A stretch of DNA of 64,000 nucleotides from NCBI RefSeq assembly GCF_011303555.1, contig NZ_CP049868.1, positions 4,774,001 through 4,838,000 of the forward strand, in the 5' to 3' direction. The position numbers and the translations under genes are program-made. Below the pieces are notes generated by a model, which did no database searches, was not told the DNA's origin, and worked only from the letters and a program-made list of their open reading frames with translations. This DNA comes from Pedobacter sp. HDW13. Its GTDB lineage: Bacteria > Bacteroidota > Bacteroidia > Sphingobacteriales > Sphingobacteriaceae. This document shows, piece after piece, positions 36,259 to 44,841 of this stretch. How positions within the stretch are numbered: position 1 is the first letter of the stretch; each line of letters opens with the position of its first letter.

Positions 36259-38913
36259 ATGAGTTTACACATCTTTCCTCATTCATTGGTTCGCTATGCC
36301 GGTTTGCATCACCAACTTTTTGATCAGTTTAAGTATACAGGTACCGAAAGTATTTTGGCAGCTTATAAAAAGCTTAACGATGAAAAAGAACAGCTTAAAA
36401 ATCATTTTTGCGAAGCGCTATATCCCATAATTGCCGAACAGCAAGACGACAAGCTAAGGCAACAACTCATTAATGTTAAACGTCAGGTATTCAATGATAA
36501 AGAGCTAAGTGATGAGCATTTTTTAGCAATCAATAGGATTTTGCCCGATACGTTGAGCCTAGTTTTGAAAGGTTATTTGGATAAGGTAAAAGAACTTGCT
36601 CTTTTTCAAACTCAAAATGCCATGAAATTTGAAGAACAACAAAACCTTCAACGGCAATACCTACAGGAAGTGTGCTTAAAACCAGCACTTCAAAACGGAC
36701 TTTTGCTTTCCAGTCCGCTATTGTACAGTCAGCTCAATCATTTCATTAAAAAAGATACAACAAGTTTTAAGCAAAAAGAACATCGGGTTATGTTTAGCCT
36801 GCTACGCTATCTTACCCGTATTGCTTACAAAACATCGCCTTTTAGCAGCTTTACCTATACGGGTTTAATGGAATTAGGCGCGCCACTTCCAACTGAAACA
36901 TCGAAACAGGCGCATAAAATTGGCAGCCGGCTAAAATTAAATAATGCCTTGTTCGAATACCTTAAAGCAGTAAGTAAAAAGCACAGCCTGTTAAATGAAC
37001 ATTTGTTGATTAAACTGAATATCACTGCAGAAATTAAAACAGATAAAATTTGCTTTCTGATCAATTTTAATAACATAGAGTCATTTCAGCAATTAAATGC
37101 CAATGGTTTACAGTTAATGGTTTATCAATACTTGAATAATCACAAGGGGGCTGTTTCGCTTAAAAACCTGATCTGTTATTTGGCTGGTCAACTTCAAAAT
37201 CAGGAAGACGAAAGCATAAAAAATTATCTGCTCAGGTTGGTCGAAGCTGGATTACTTGAAATGGACTTAGGTTTTTCGGGAATGGATCAGCATTGGGACC
37301 AAAAACTGCTGTTTTTTCTGAGTTCATTAAAAGAAGACGAACCTTCAGTTTTGCCCGTTATCAAACTATTTGAAAAACTACAAGCCTACAGAGACTATTA
37401 TGAATTGGCCGGATCCACTGAACGCTACCAGCTGCTTCAGGATGCAGAACAAGAGCTGAACAGTGTATTTGCCGGACTGCAACAAGAAGCCGGATTACCT
37501 TTTTATATCACGATGGCTTCTGAAAAGGAAAAGCAGCAAGAAATTATACCGGCCGATGTATTTTCGAATAATAAATTTGTGCCCTATTATTTTTCTGCCA
37601 GGCACATTTTTTATGAAGATTGCTATACCACCGAAAAAACAAGGTTTTCTGAGCAAAAGGTTAAAGACTTTGTGGCCAAAACCGATGAGCTGACCGGGCA
37701 TTTACTTCCGCTTGATGTGATGCAAAAAGAACGGATTAAAATGCGCGAATTCTTTTTACAGCATTACCAGAATGGTGATGCCATTGCTTTAACCACTTTT
37801 TACAGGGACTATTTTTTTTATTGTAAAAAACCGGAGAAAGAAGCTGGGGCATCAGAAGAAACAGATCTATTACTGCTAAAACACTGGAAAGAGGCTGTGC
37901 AGGCCAAATTAGCGTTAATGGATCATACCGATCACCTCATTGCTCTTGATTGTTTATTTTTTAACGACCTCCCGCAAGGTAATGATCTGGCAAAGAAATC
38001 ATCCTCAGGTATGTTTGTGCAGTTTACAGAAAATGATGGTGAACTTTTAGGTGTTATAAATGCCTTGCTTCCAGGTATGGGAAAGGTGAGTGGCCGTTTC
38101 TTATCACTTTTTGATGAAGAAATAACCCGGCAGTTTGTACAATACAATGAAAGGCTCCATCCTGACCAGATTAAAGTAGAACTGAATGACGCCTCAACCT
38201 TTAATGCCAATATCCACCCGCCGTTACTGGCACACGAGCTTGAACTTCCGGGAGGAAATAATATTTATCAGGAAGACAAACAATTTAATATAAGCCGTCT
38301 GAAAGTTAAATACAATCAGCGGCTCGGAATCCTCACACTTCATAACCAGGATTCAGAACTGTACAGTTATGATTTAAGTTTAGAATCTTTTTATAACCGG
38401 AGTAACCTGTATCAACTGCTGGCACATTTCAATCCCGATGCACGCTTATCTTTACAGCCTTTTATTCAACTGGTAGATCTTTATTGCCAGGGAAAACTAT
38501 CAGCCCCCGTACCTGATATTTTTACTTTACCCAGGATCGTTTATGCCAGAAATGTGGTTATCAGACGAAAAACCTGGCGCATAAAAACCGGAATTATTCC
38601 GGTTCATGAACAGCTTGAAAGTGATTTCGAATATTTTATCAAATTAAATAGCTGGTTGAAAGCGCATGAAATTCCTCAGCAAATTTTTCTATTTCTAAGG
38701 AAACGCGCCTATCTGAGTAGTAAAGATGAAAAAAGGGCGGGTTTGTACGATGATTATAAGCCACAATACCTATGTTTTGATAGTCCGCTATTGGTCGGCA
38801 TGTTTAAAAAGCTATTGTTGCGTGCTGGCGATTACCTAACATTTGAAGAAGTTTTTCCAAAGCCAGATCAACATGCGGTTCGCGAATATCTCATTCAATG
38901 GTACAACACTTAA
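36259..38913 (+). CDS. LanB dehydratase, glutamylation part
   Basis: 884 residues matching the N-terminal lantibiotic dehydratase domain, which uses glutamyl-tRNA to activate Ser and Thr of a precursor. The conserved region RYLTRIAYKTSPFSSFTYTG (about residues 178-197) corresponds to the family RxxxRxxxRxTPFGLF signature, and VVIRRKTWRI near residue 770 to the later core. The elimination domain is not in this protein; it is encoded by the next gene 10 bases away, so LanB is split. It lies 19 bases after the exporter gene. The dehydratase should act on the Ser and Thr of the 63-residue precursor. Confidence 0.92.
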   Translation: MSLHIFPHSLVRYAGLHHQLFDQFKYTGTESILAAYKKLNDEKEQLKNHFCEALYPIIAEQQDDKLRQQLINVKRQVFNDKELSDEHFLAINRILPDTLSLVLKGYLDKVKELALFQTQNAMKFEEQQNLQRQYLQEVCLKPALQNGLLLSSPLLYSQLNHFIKKDTTSFKQKEHRVMFSLLRYLTRIAYKTSPFSSFTYTGLMELGAPLPTETSKQAHKIGSRLKLNNALFEYLKAVSKKHSLLNEHLLIKLNITAEIKTDKICFLINFNNIESFQQLNANGLQLMVYQYLNNHKGAVSLKNLICYLAGQLQNQEDESIKNYLLRLVEAGLLEMDLGFSGMDQHWDQKLLFFLSSLKEDEPSVLPVIKLFEKLQAYRDYYELAGSTERYQLLQDAEQELNSVFAGLQQEAGLPFYITMASEKEKQQEIIPADVFSNNKFVPYYFSARHIFYEDCYTTEKTRFSEQKVKDFVAKTDELTGHLLPLDVMQKERIKMREFFLQHYQNGDAIALTTFYRDYFFYCKKPEKEAGASEETDLLLLKHWKEAVQAKLALMDHTDHLIALDCLFFNDLPQGNDLAKKSSSGMFVQFTENDGELLGVINALLPGMGKVSGRFLSLFDEEITRQFVQYNERLHPDQIKVELNDASTFNANIHPPLLAHELELPGGNNIYQEDKQFNISRLKVKYNQRLGILTLHNQDSELYSYDLSLESFYNRSNLYQLLAHFNPDARLSLQPFIQLVDLYCQGKLSAPVPDIFTLPRIVYARNVVIRRKTWRIKTGIIPVHEQLESDFEYFIKLNSWLKAHEIPQQIFLFLRKRAYLSSKDEKRAGLYDDYKPQYLCFDSPLLVGMFKKLLLRAGDYLTFEEVFPKPDQHAVREYLIQWYNT

Positions 38914-38922
38914 ATAACGGAT

Positions 38923-39768
38923 ATGCAAAAACAAAATGATAAGTGGCTTGCTGTGTACATCTTTTATAAGGGAGATGCAGATGTGCTTTTAAAACAGTTG
39001 GTATATCCGCTTATTCAAAAATGGCCGTGCTCCTGGTTTTTTATCCGCTACTGGGATGGAGGCGATCATATCCGCCTGAGGTTAAAGGCCGCGCTAAGCG
39101 CACACCATTTAATTGTAGAGGAGCTTAATCAGCTATCGGCACAGGCTGAAATAAATGTTACTAAGCTTCAGGTTGCAGTATATGAGCCAGAAACAGATCG
39201 ATACGGTAATATTCAAAGCATGGTGTGGGCAGAACGTTATTTTGAGTGCTCTTCTGTTTATGTATTAAACTGGATTGTAAAAAAAGAACCCAAACATTCA
39301 GTATCTATACAGGCTATAAAATTACATTTGGTATTGTTGTTCGCTTTAAAATGCGATAACGCAACATTGATAAACATTTGTAATTTCTTCATAGCAGGTT
39401 GGTTACCTAAACTTTTTAATCAGCAAGATCCTGTAACTACACAAAAAATATTCTGGTTAAATCAGTTTGAATCAACTTTTAAACCTGCTAAAAACCAAAT
39501 CTTACAAGCAGCTAATCAGTTTTGGCAGTGTTTAGATAGGGGAGAAATAAACAATGACACAACTGTTTTTTTATCAGAAAGTATCGCAATTATGCATTTG
39601 TACCAAAAAGCTGAATTTAAACAGGAAAAGCTTTTTCAGGTAATTACCAGTTTTATGCACATGAACAATAACCGGCTGGGGATATCCAACAACGAGGAAG
39701 CCTATATAATTTACATTGTGATAGAATGTTTGAAGTTTATTAAAGAGAAGCACACTCACCAAACTTAA
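38923..39768 (+). CDS. LanB elimination protein (thiopeptide-type biosynthesis, SpaB_C)
   Basis: A 281-residue separate elimination domain. The signature WFFIRYWDGGDHIRLRL (about 33-49) is the usual WFFIRYxDPxxHLRLR motif, and AVYEPETDRYGN (about 87-98) matches the family YxPEhxRYGG. It removes glutamate from the activated residues to leave dehydroalanine or dehydrobutyrine. With the preceding gene it forms one two-protein dehydratase. It is 2 bases from the LanC-like gene, so translation is probably coupled. Confidence 0.92.
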   Translation: MQKQNDKWLAVYIFYKGDADVLLKQLVYPLIQKWPCSWFFIRYWDGGDHIRLRLKAALSAHHLIVEELNQLSAQAEINVTKLQVAVYEPETDRYGNIQSMVWAERYFECSSVYVLNWIVKKEPKHSVSIQAIKLHLVLLFALKCDNATLINICNFFIAGWLPKLFNQQDPVTTQKIFWLNQFESTFKPAKNQILQAANQFWQCLDRGEINNDTTVFLSESIAIMHLYQKAEFKQEKLFQVITSFMHMNNNRLGISNNEEAYIIYIVIECLKFIKEKHTHQT

Positions 39769-39770
39769 AT

Positions 39771-41674
39771 ATGTTTACAGAAAAACAGACAGAAAATCTG
39801 AGCAAACAGCTTTATAAAATCCACGAGGCTTTGTGTGCAGCACTCAATGAAAACGATACTGAAATCTGGTGGTCTACACCATTTTATATTGGTACTGATG
39901 AGTACGAACTGAGGGAAAGTTATGATCTCTTTAACGGGAACTGTGGTATTATCCTGTTCTTCTTAGCACTGTATCAATTTGATGGGAATAAGGCTCATTT
40001 AACGGTGGTAAACAAAGGCATGCAGCGTATATTTAATAACGATGAAGTAATTAACCCCAAATTTTTTGCGCTTTATACAGGTTTAGGAGGAGTGATATAT
40101 ACCTGTTTAAAAATTTTCGAAGTTACAGGCGATATTTTTTATCGTGAAAAGGCCTGGAATTCGCTTTAACCAATCGGAAACAGCTGACTGAAGATCTGCT
40201 AAAAGCCGATATTTTAAGTGGTTATACCGGTAATTTACTGCTTTTTACCTTACTTTATCACCATACCGGCCATGTAGGGATATTAAGTATGGTAAGCTCA
40301 TTAATTGATCGGGCAGTTACAGAAGCGCGTATATCAGCACAAGGACTGAAATGGGATTACTCCAGGGCAAAGAAAGCCTATGATAGCATGACTGGCTTCT
40401 CTCATGGCGCTTCGGGAATTGCATGGGTATTAATGCAGGTGGGTAAATATTTTGATGCCGCCGGACTTGTTTATCTGGCAGAGGAAGCTTTGAAGTATGA
40501 AATGCAATATTACCATCAACCAGATAATAACTGGCTTGATTTGCGACTTGGCCCACACCGGCTAAACAAACCCAATGCACATGAATGGAATCTGCAAACC
40601 TTTTTACCCGAAATGACCGATGTAAACGCCTGGGCACATGGTGCAGCAGGAATAGGCTTAACCAGGAGAATGGCTTTTGAATTTACAGATAAGCAAAATT
40701 ATCAGGTCGACTGCAAAAACATCCTTAAGCGGTGCTTAAACGATATCAGAAAGCTTGATCGGGATGATTTTACATTGGTGAGCGGTTATACTGGCATGAT
40801 TCCATTTTTATTGACTGGTAAAATAGGTTGCGGAGTTTCTATCGAAACTGAGGTTATTTTTATTTTAGAACAGGCTGCTAAGCTCCATAAAAGAACAAAT
40901 AGTTACAATGCTTATGTTTCTTGTGGCGCCGAAGATTATGGTTTATTATCGGGGAAGACGGGTATTGGTTACATCATTATAAGGCTGTTAAAATATAATA
41001 AGCAGATTGATATTTTAAATCCCGAATTACCTGTAAGATGCAGTAATAAAAATTTTAGACAAGCATACTCGGTCTACAACATTAAAAAAACGATTTTCTC
41101 ACGATATTATAAGCGAACATTGGGCGAGTTAAAAGAAGTGAGTCCGTCCGTTTTTGAAGCTAACAATATCGATGAATTTCAAATCAATTTAAAAGCCGAA
41201 ATCTTAAATAATAATAGTACAGGAGCTAAGACACAATATGAGTTAGAATGTGCAGTGGCTAATTTATGGAAGTTGCACAAAGGTTATTTTAGTTTTGATC
41301 AAAAGCACAAGCATTTACGAAAGATGGCTGACGAAAGCCTTTCCATAACTGATAAGGATCTGGTAGAACATTGCTTTCAACTTAGTAGCCATGTTAAAAT
41401 CTATAACCTTGATCAAAAGGAGGGCAATGAATTATTGTTATTGGTAAGCGATGAAAACGGTGTTAGCGAAACCAATATAGGGGTATTTCCAGCGATGATT
41501 TTAAGCGCAGTTGATGAGCGGGGGATGCGCGGGTTGGAATTAATCAATCAGATTCAGTCCGTTTTTTTTAAAGACATTGCTACCGAAACACTTTTGGCTG
41601 AATTGCAGGTTAAAGTTGTACAACAGCTGCGTTTGTTAATTAAAGCAGGTTTTATAGTGTTAAGGAGAGATTAG
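39771..41674 (+). pseudogene. LanC-like protein without zinc ligands, with C-terminal extension; one frameshift
   Basis: The first frame ends at 40169 (KAWNSL); the homologous sequence goes on in the next frame with ALTNRKQLTEDLLK. One added base at about 40160 gives a protein of about 634 residues. Residues about 1-410 show the seven Gly-rich LanC/LanM repeats: NGNCGI, TGLGGV, SGYTGN, SHGASGI, AHGAAGI, SGYTGM and SGKTGIGY. The zinc ligands are missing: the WCHG repeat reads WAHG and the CHG repeat reads VSG. Residues about 415-634 are an extension of unknown family ending in a helical, winged-helix-like part (ELINQIQ to IKAGFIVLRRD). Zinc-free cyclase domains are known in class III synthetases; here the partner is a class I LanB. 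It may be a zinc-independent cyclase or a non-catalytic partner. Confidence 0.85.
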
Positions 41675-41687
41675 TAGATGGAATGTA

Positions 41688-41743
41688 GTTGCGCAACGGG
41701 TTTGCTTTCGCAATGGAACTATAAGCAGCAAGGTACCTTGCTG
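41688..41743. repeat. palindromes between LanC-like gene and precursor gene
   Basis: GTTGCGCAAC (41688-41697) is a perfect 10-bp palindrome, and CAGCAAGGTACCTTGCTG (41726-41743) a perfect 18-bp palindrome. They lie in the 93-base gap between two convergent genes. The second could fold as a 7-bp stem with a GTAC loop, but no T run follows on either strand, so a terminator role is unsure. The first contains the TTGC/GCAA word of the locus operators. Confidence 0.6.
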
Positions 41744-41767
41744 GCACCTTGCAAATACTTAAACTAA

Positions 41768-41959
41768 TTAACAAATAACGGTAGTGCACCTCACTGGTGG
41801 CGTATGGTGATCGTCTGTTTGTTCGGTGTGTGTTGGTTCAGACACATTACCTAAACCCCCAGATAAACGCATAGCTACTTCGCTATCAATACTGGTTACA
41901 AAACTTTCTAATTGAAGGTCTTCAAGACTTAACGTGATTTTTTCTGATTGATTTTTCAT
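41768..41959 (-). CDS. lanthipeptide precursor peptide, pinensin-type leader
   Basis: A 63-residue peptide. The leader (1-35) has ITLSLEDLQLESFVTSI and ends in Gly34-Gly35, the cut site for the C39 exporter; this LSL..L..ESFVTS form is typical of Bacteroidota class I (pinensin-type) lanthipeptide leaders. The predicted core (36-63) holds Ser40, Thr43, Thr45, Thr48, Thr53, Thr59 and Thr60 as dehydration sites and two cysteines, Cys58 and Cys63, so at most two thioether rings. It also has His and Asp pairs (DDHH, 49-52). The gene is on the strand opposite to the biosynthetic operon and has its own strong promoter. Only one precursor is seen in the locus. Confidence 0.88.
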   Translation of the reverse strand: MKNQSEKITLSLEDLQLESFVTSIDSEVAMRLSGGLGNVSEPTHTEQTDDHHTPPVRCTTVIC

Positions 41960-42017
41960 AAAATAATTGATTAAAGTAAACGCCTACTGGTGGTTACGGG
42001 GTTTCGGCTTATCCCCG

Positions 42018-42060
42018 GTTGCAACAGTACTAAGATATGTAATTGCAACAATGTTGCAAA
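42018..42060 (-). promoter_or_regulatory. precursor promoter with TTGCAAC operator palindrome
   Basis: Read on the minus strand, TTTG (42060-42057), 19 bases, then TATCTTAG (42037-42030) fits the Bacteroidota promoter with one mismatch. A perfect palindrome, TTGCAACA-A-TGTTGCAA on the plus strand (42043-42059), overlaps the -33 box and fills the spacer. A further GTTGCAAC lies at 42018-42025, past the -7 box. A repressor there would block polymerase; an activator is less likely at this position. The leader to the start codon is about 60 bases. The remaining gap to the tRNA (42061-42284) shows no gene. Confidence 0.75.
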
Positions 42061-42284
42061 ATAAAAATGTAATTTTATTTATTTACATGGGTAGTGCCTG
42101 CTGATCGATGTTTTTTGATATAATTTAGTATGCGGGCGATTTTTTTTGCATAAGCAGAAAAGCCATTTGCCTTTTAACCAAAAAACTGAAAAAAAAATAA
42201 AATAGTTAACCGAATGACTATGATTGGTTTAGCAGATTTTGTGTTTGAATTGAGCAAAATAAATGCAAATAATTTCAATTCTGT

Positions 42285-42315
42285 TTTGGATCAATACATT
42301 TAATTTCTATCTTTG
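42285..42315 (+). promoter_or_regulatory. consensus Bacteroidota promoter of tRNA-Lys
   Basis: TTTG (42285-42288), exactly 19 bases, then TATCTTTG (42308-42315) match the consensus perfectly, 22 bases before the mature tRNA. The leader contains CCCC-GCAA-GGGG (42319-42330), a 4-bp hairpin with a GNRA-type tetraloop. Confidence 0.9.
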
Positions 42316-42337
42316 CAGCCCCGCAAGGGGGATAAAT

Positions 42338-42410
42338 GATTCCGTAGCTCAGCTGGTAGAGCATTACACTTTTAATGTAGTGGTCCTGGGTTCGAATCCC
42401 AGCGGGATCA
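42338..42410 (+). tRNA. tRNA-Lys (anticodon TTT)
   Basis: 73 bases with a full cloverleaf. Acceptor GATTCCG pairs with CGGGATC (one G-T), with discriminator A. The D-arm holds AGCTCAGCTGGTAGAGC, the anticodon loop is CTTTTAA on a TTACA/TGTAG stem, and the T-loop is GGTTCGAATCC. CCA is not encoded, as is usual in this phylum. It has its own promoter and terminator and so is a single-gene unit. Confidence 0.97.
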
Positions 42411-42415
42411 CAGAA

Positions 42416-42447
42416 ACCTTCAAGTTCTAAACTTGGAGGTTTTTTTG
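42416..42447 (+). terminator. terminator of tRNA-Lys
   Basis: A 9-bp stem (ACCTTCAAG paired with CTTGGAGGT, one G-T) with a 7-base loop is followed by a T run, 6 bases past the tRNA. Confidence 0.92.
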
Positions 42448-42605
42448 TTTTGTGGCCATTTGTATTAGGCTAGTTGTGCTGGCAGGTGTTGGATCAAGCG
42501 GAAAAGTTGGGGAAGTTAAACTCTACAGTTTATCATCTGCTAATAAATTAAATCGGTTTGTATATTTAAGACATAATTTGAAATTCAAACAAAACGCTAA
42601 GAACT

Positions 42606-44171
42606 ATGTCACTGATTAACGATCTCTCCAATGCAGGAATTATTGAACAGCAGGAAGCTGCCGGACTGAATAAGAAAATCGGTTCAGATTCAAACGATAT
42701 TTTAGGAATTCTATATTACTTTTTTCTACAAAAAATAACCGGGAGTTCTGAAGCTGGAAGTATCTATGTATTGGTGGAGCCAGCAGAAGAGCCAGGGATT
42801 CAAAACAATAAAGAAAACCATTCAAAATTTCTTGAATTACTATATAAAGAAGGTCTGGTCTCAGAGATTGTATACCAAAAGATAAAAACGTTTCCACATA
42901 AAGCTGATCAGTCTGGCTATTTAGCTATGCTTCATTTAGCTAGAGAGTTAATGTGTTTTTATAAGGCTTTCACAATTGAGAATCAACTGGCATTTGCCAC
43001 CTTACTTGAAGGGAAAAGTCGTTATGGCTCAGATCGCCTACTTGATGTTCAAAAGAAAAATAAACTTATTCAGGACATAAAGAATGAAAAACTTGAGACA
43101 TACCTCGATTTTTTTAGATATTGCTATGGGGCCAGATTTGTTAATGTTGCAAACTATCGTGGCAATGAAAAATCTTTTTTAAAAGAAACGGTTAAAATCT
43201 TTAATCAATTAAACTATAATGCATTTACGATCACTGAAATTACTAGTTACAATGAAGATTTTACCGGAGAGCCTTCTTACCACAATAAACAAACAACAAT
43301 TATTATCTGCACAGGTGCCAGGGAACATCGGTATACTTATACATTTTGGCAAAACGAAAGTAAAAACCATCGCGAAAATAAGCTCCATTCATTATTAGAA
43401 AATCTTTTGCTTCTGCTAAATCAGCTCTTAGCCGATTTTAACGCCAGTTATAGATTGACTGGGATTACCAATCATATAAGTGAAGCTTTATTCCAAGGAA
43501 ATAGGGCAGAATATGCCATTTGCCGTTTTCATCAAGAAAATATAGGTATCCTGGATTTCTATGATATGCAGAAAAGGTTTTTGAGTAATTCGCCTTCTAC
43601 TTTGTTTATTAGACTTCCACTTTCCTATCTGTACATAGAATATGCTATTTACCACATTAAAAAGTGCGGATTATTAGCGCACATCAATAATAAGCAGTAT
43701 GATCATATTCTAACTGACATTTACAAAACTACTTATGCTGTGGTAGCAGATTTGCTTGCGATCTTTCCAGACACAATCGTAATTGTTAACAGAACAATGA
43801 GTTCGGGACAGCAACCATATCGTGACTTTCTTTTGGCATTAAATGAGGTTTCCCGCGGAGTCCTTAATTTTACTGAAATTAACAATGGGTTTCCAGAAAG
43901 TTTTACCTTGGGAAGTGAATTAACCTTTAAGGTTTCCTTCAAGTGCAATGGCGAATACCATGAGGTAGAATGTAACATGACAAACCAGGAATTTAGTGAT
44001 AACCTGGTTTACTATGTCATTATTGAAATCATCAAGAAAAAATATCCTGGACACCTACTCAAACAGTTAATTAATAGCAAACACACACAGGATGTATACA
44101 TGTTTGTAACAAATCAGCAATATGATTATTTGAAAAAAATGAAGCTTATGGAAACGATAGATCGTTTTTAG
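42606..44171 (+). CDS. unrecognised 521-residue protein
   Basis: I do not recognise a family. The protein has no signal peptide or membrane helix and looks cytoplasmic. It is rich in Tyr, Asn and Lys, and its DNA is visibly more AT-rich than the flanking genes. Features seen are a segment with ENLLLLLNQLLADF, a central FLSNSPSTLFIRLPLSYLYIEYAIYHIKKCG, and a C-terminal YYVIIEIIKKKYPGHLLKQL. It stands alone just after tRNA-Lys, with a 670-base non-coding stretch after it; this placing and composition could mean horizontal gain. Codon pattern and length support a real gene. Confidence 0.75.
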   Translation: MSLINDLSNAGIIEQQEAAGLNKKIGSDSNDILGILYYFFLQKITGSSEAGSIYVLVEPAEEPGIQNNKENHSKFLELLYKEGLVSEIVYQKIKTFPHKADQSGYLAMLHLARELMCFYKAFTIENQLAFATLLEGKSRYGSDRLLDVQKKNKLIQDIKNEKLETYLDFFRYCYGARFVNVANYRGNEKSFLKETVKIFNQLNYNAFTITEITSYNEDFTGEPSYHNKQTTIIICTGAREHRYTYTFWQNESKNHRENKLHSLLENLLLLLNQLLADFNASYRLTGITNHISEALFQGNRAEYAICRFHQENIGILDFYDMQKRFLSNSPSTLFIRLPLSYLYIEYAIYHIKKCGLLAHINNKQYDHILTDIYKTTYAVVADLLAIFPDTIVIVNRTMSSGQQPYRDFLLALNEVSRGVLNFTEINNGFPESFTLGSELTFKVSFKCNGEYHEVECNMTNQEFSDNLVYYVIIEIIKKKYPGHLLKQLINSKHTQDVYMFVTNQQYDYLKKMKLMETIDRF

Positions 44172-44841
44172 TTTTTTTTGCCCTAATTCATCAAGTCTTA
44201 TTAGTTTTCCTGAATACTTTTAAAATGGCAATGAATACAATTTTCTACTAGCAAGATTAGGAAAAAAAGATATGCACGATTAAGTATTTTAGAAACTTTG
44301 GTAAGACTGCCCATCCCTGCGCAAAAAAAAAACAAAAGCTGTACTCGGAAAAATAGTATTTGCCTTACGGATTTTCTATTTATTTCTTAATTTGCTTCAA
44401 ATTAATTAACTCAATCAAAATGAAATTTCCTGTCCCAAAAAGTATCTTCCTTCAGAAACTCCCTGTGTTTCTTCTTGCCGGTAAAATTTTACCCAGTCGG
44501 TTTTAAAGATTGTATTTAAACTACTTATATCGCCTTACCCTTTTATTTCAAAATTGAAGCAATCATTTGAGTGCGCTTATCAGGAGCAATTTTATAGATT
44601 TCTGAGCAATTAGCGCGCAAGTGAAAATCCTCGATAAAGCCAACTGGTATATAGGTAAGCTATGTGCAGTCTGATGCGTTTACATTAAAAAAATACGAAA
44701 TAGTAAAAAGGGAAGACGGCCTGCGAATAGCAGTTTTTTGTTTTTTAAAAATCAACAATATAAATGGAGACCAGAGACCATTTCAAAAACGGGGCAACAC
44801 CGAAAAGCCATATGAGTAGGAGAAAATAAAGTAATAGAAAT
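44172..44841 (+). other. AT-rich intergenic region with no clear gene
   Basis: 670 bases without a convincing gene. A 28-codon frame starts with ATG at 44420 but has no family likeness. No transposase remnant, tRNA or clear terminator is seen. The stretch ends just before the YVTN propeller gene, whose promoter must lie in it. It may hold decayed sequence. Confidence 0.4.

Noticed and set aside
41726..41743. The 18-bp palindrome as a normal terminator
   Set aside because: No T run follows on either strand and the palindrome leaves almost no loop.
44420..44506. A 28-codon frame as a small gene or second lanthipeptide precursor
   Set aside because: It has no GG site, no cysteine and no likeness to the leader of the precursor at 41768-41959.
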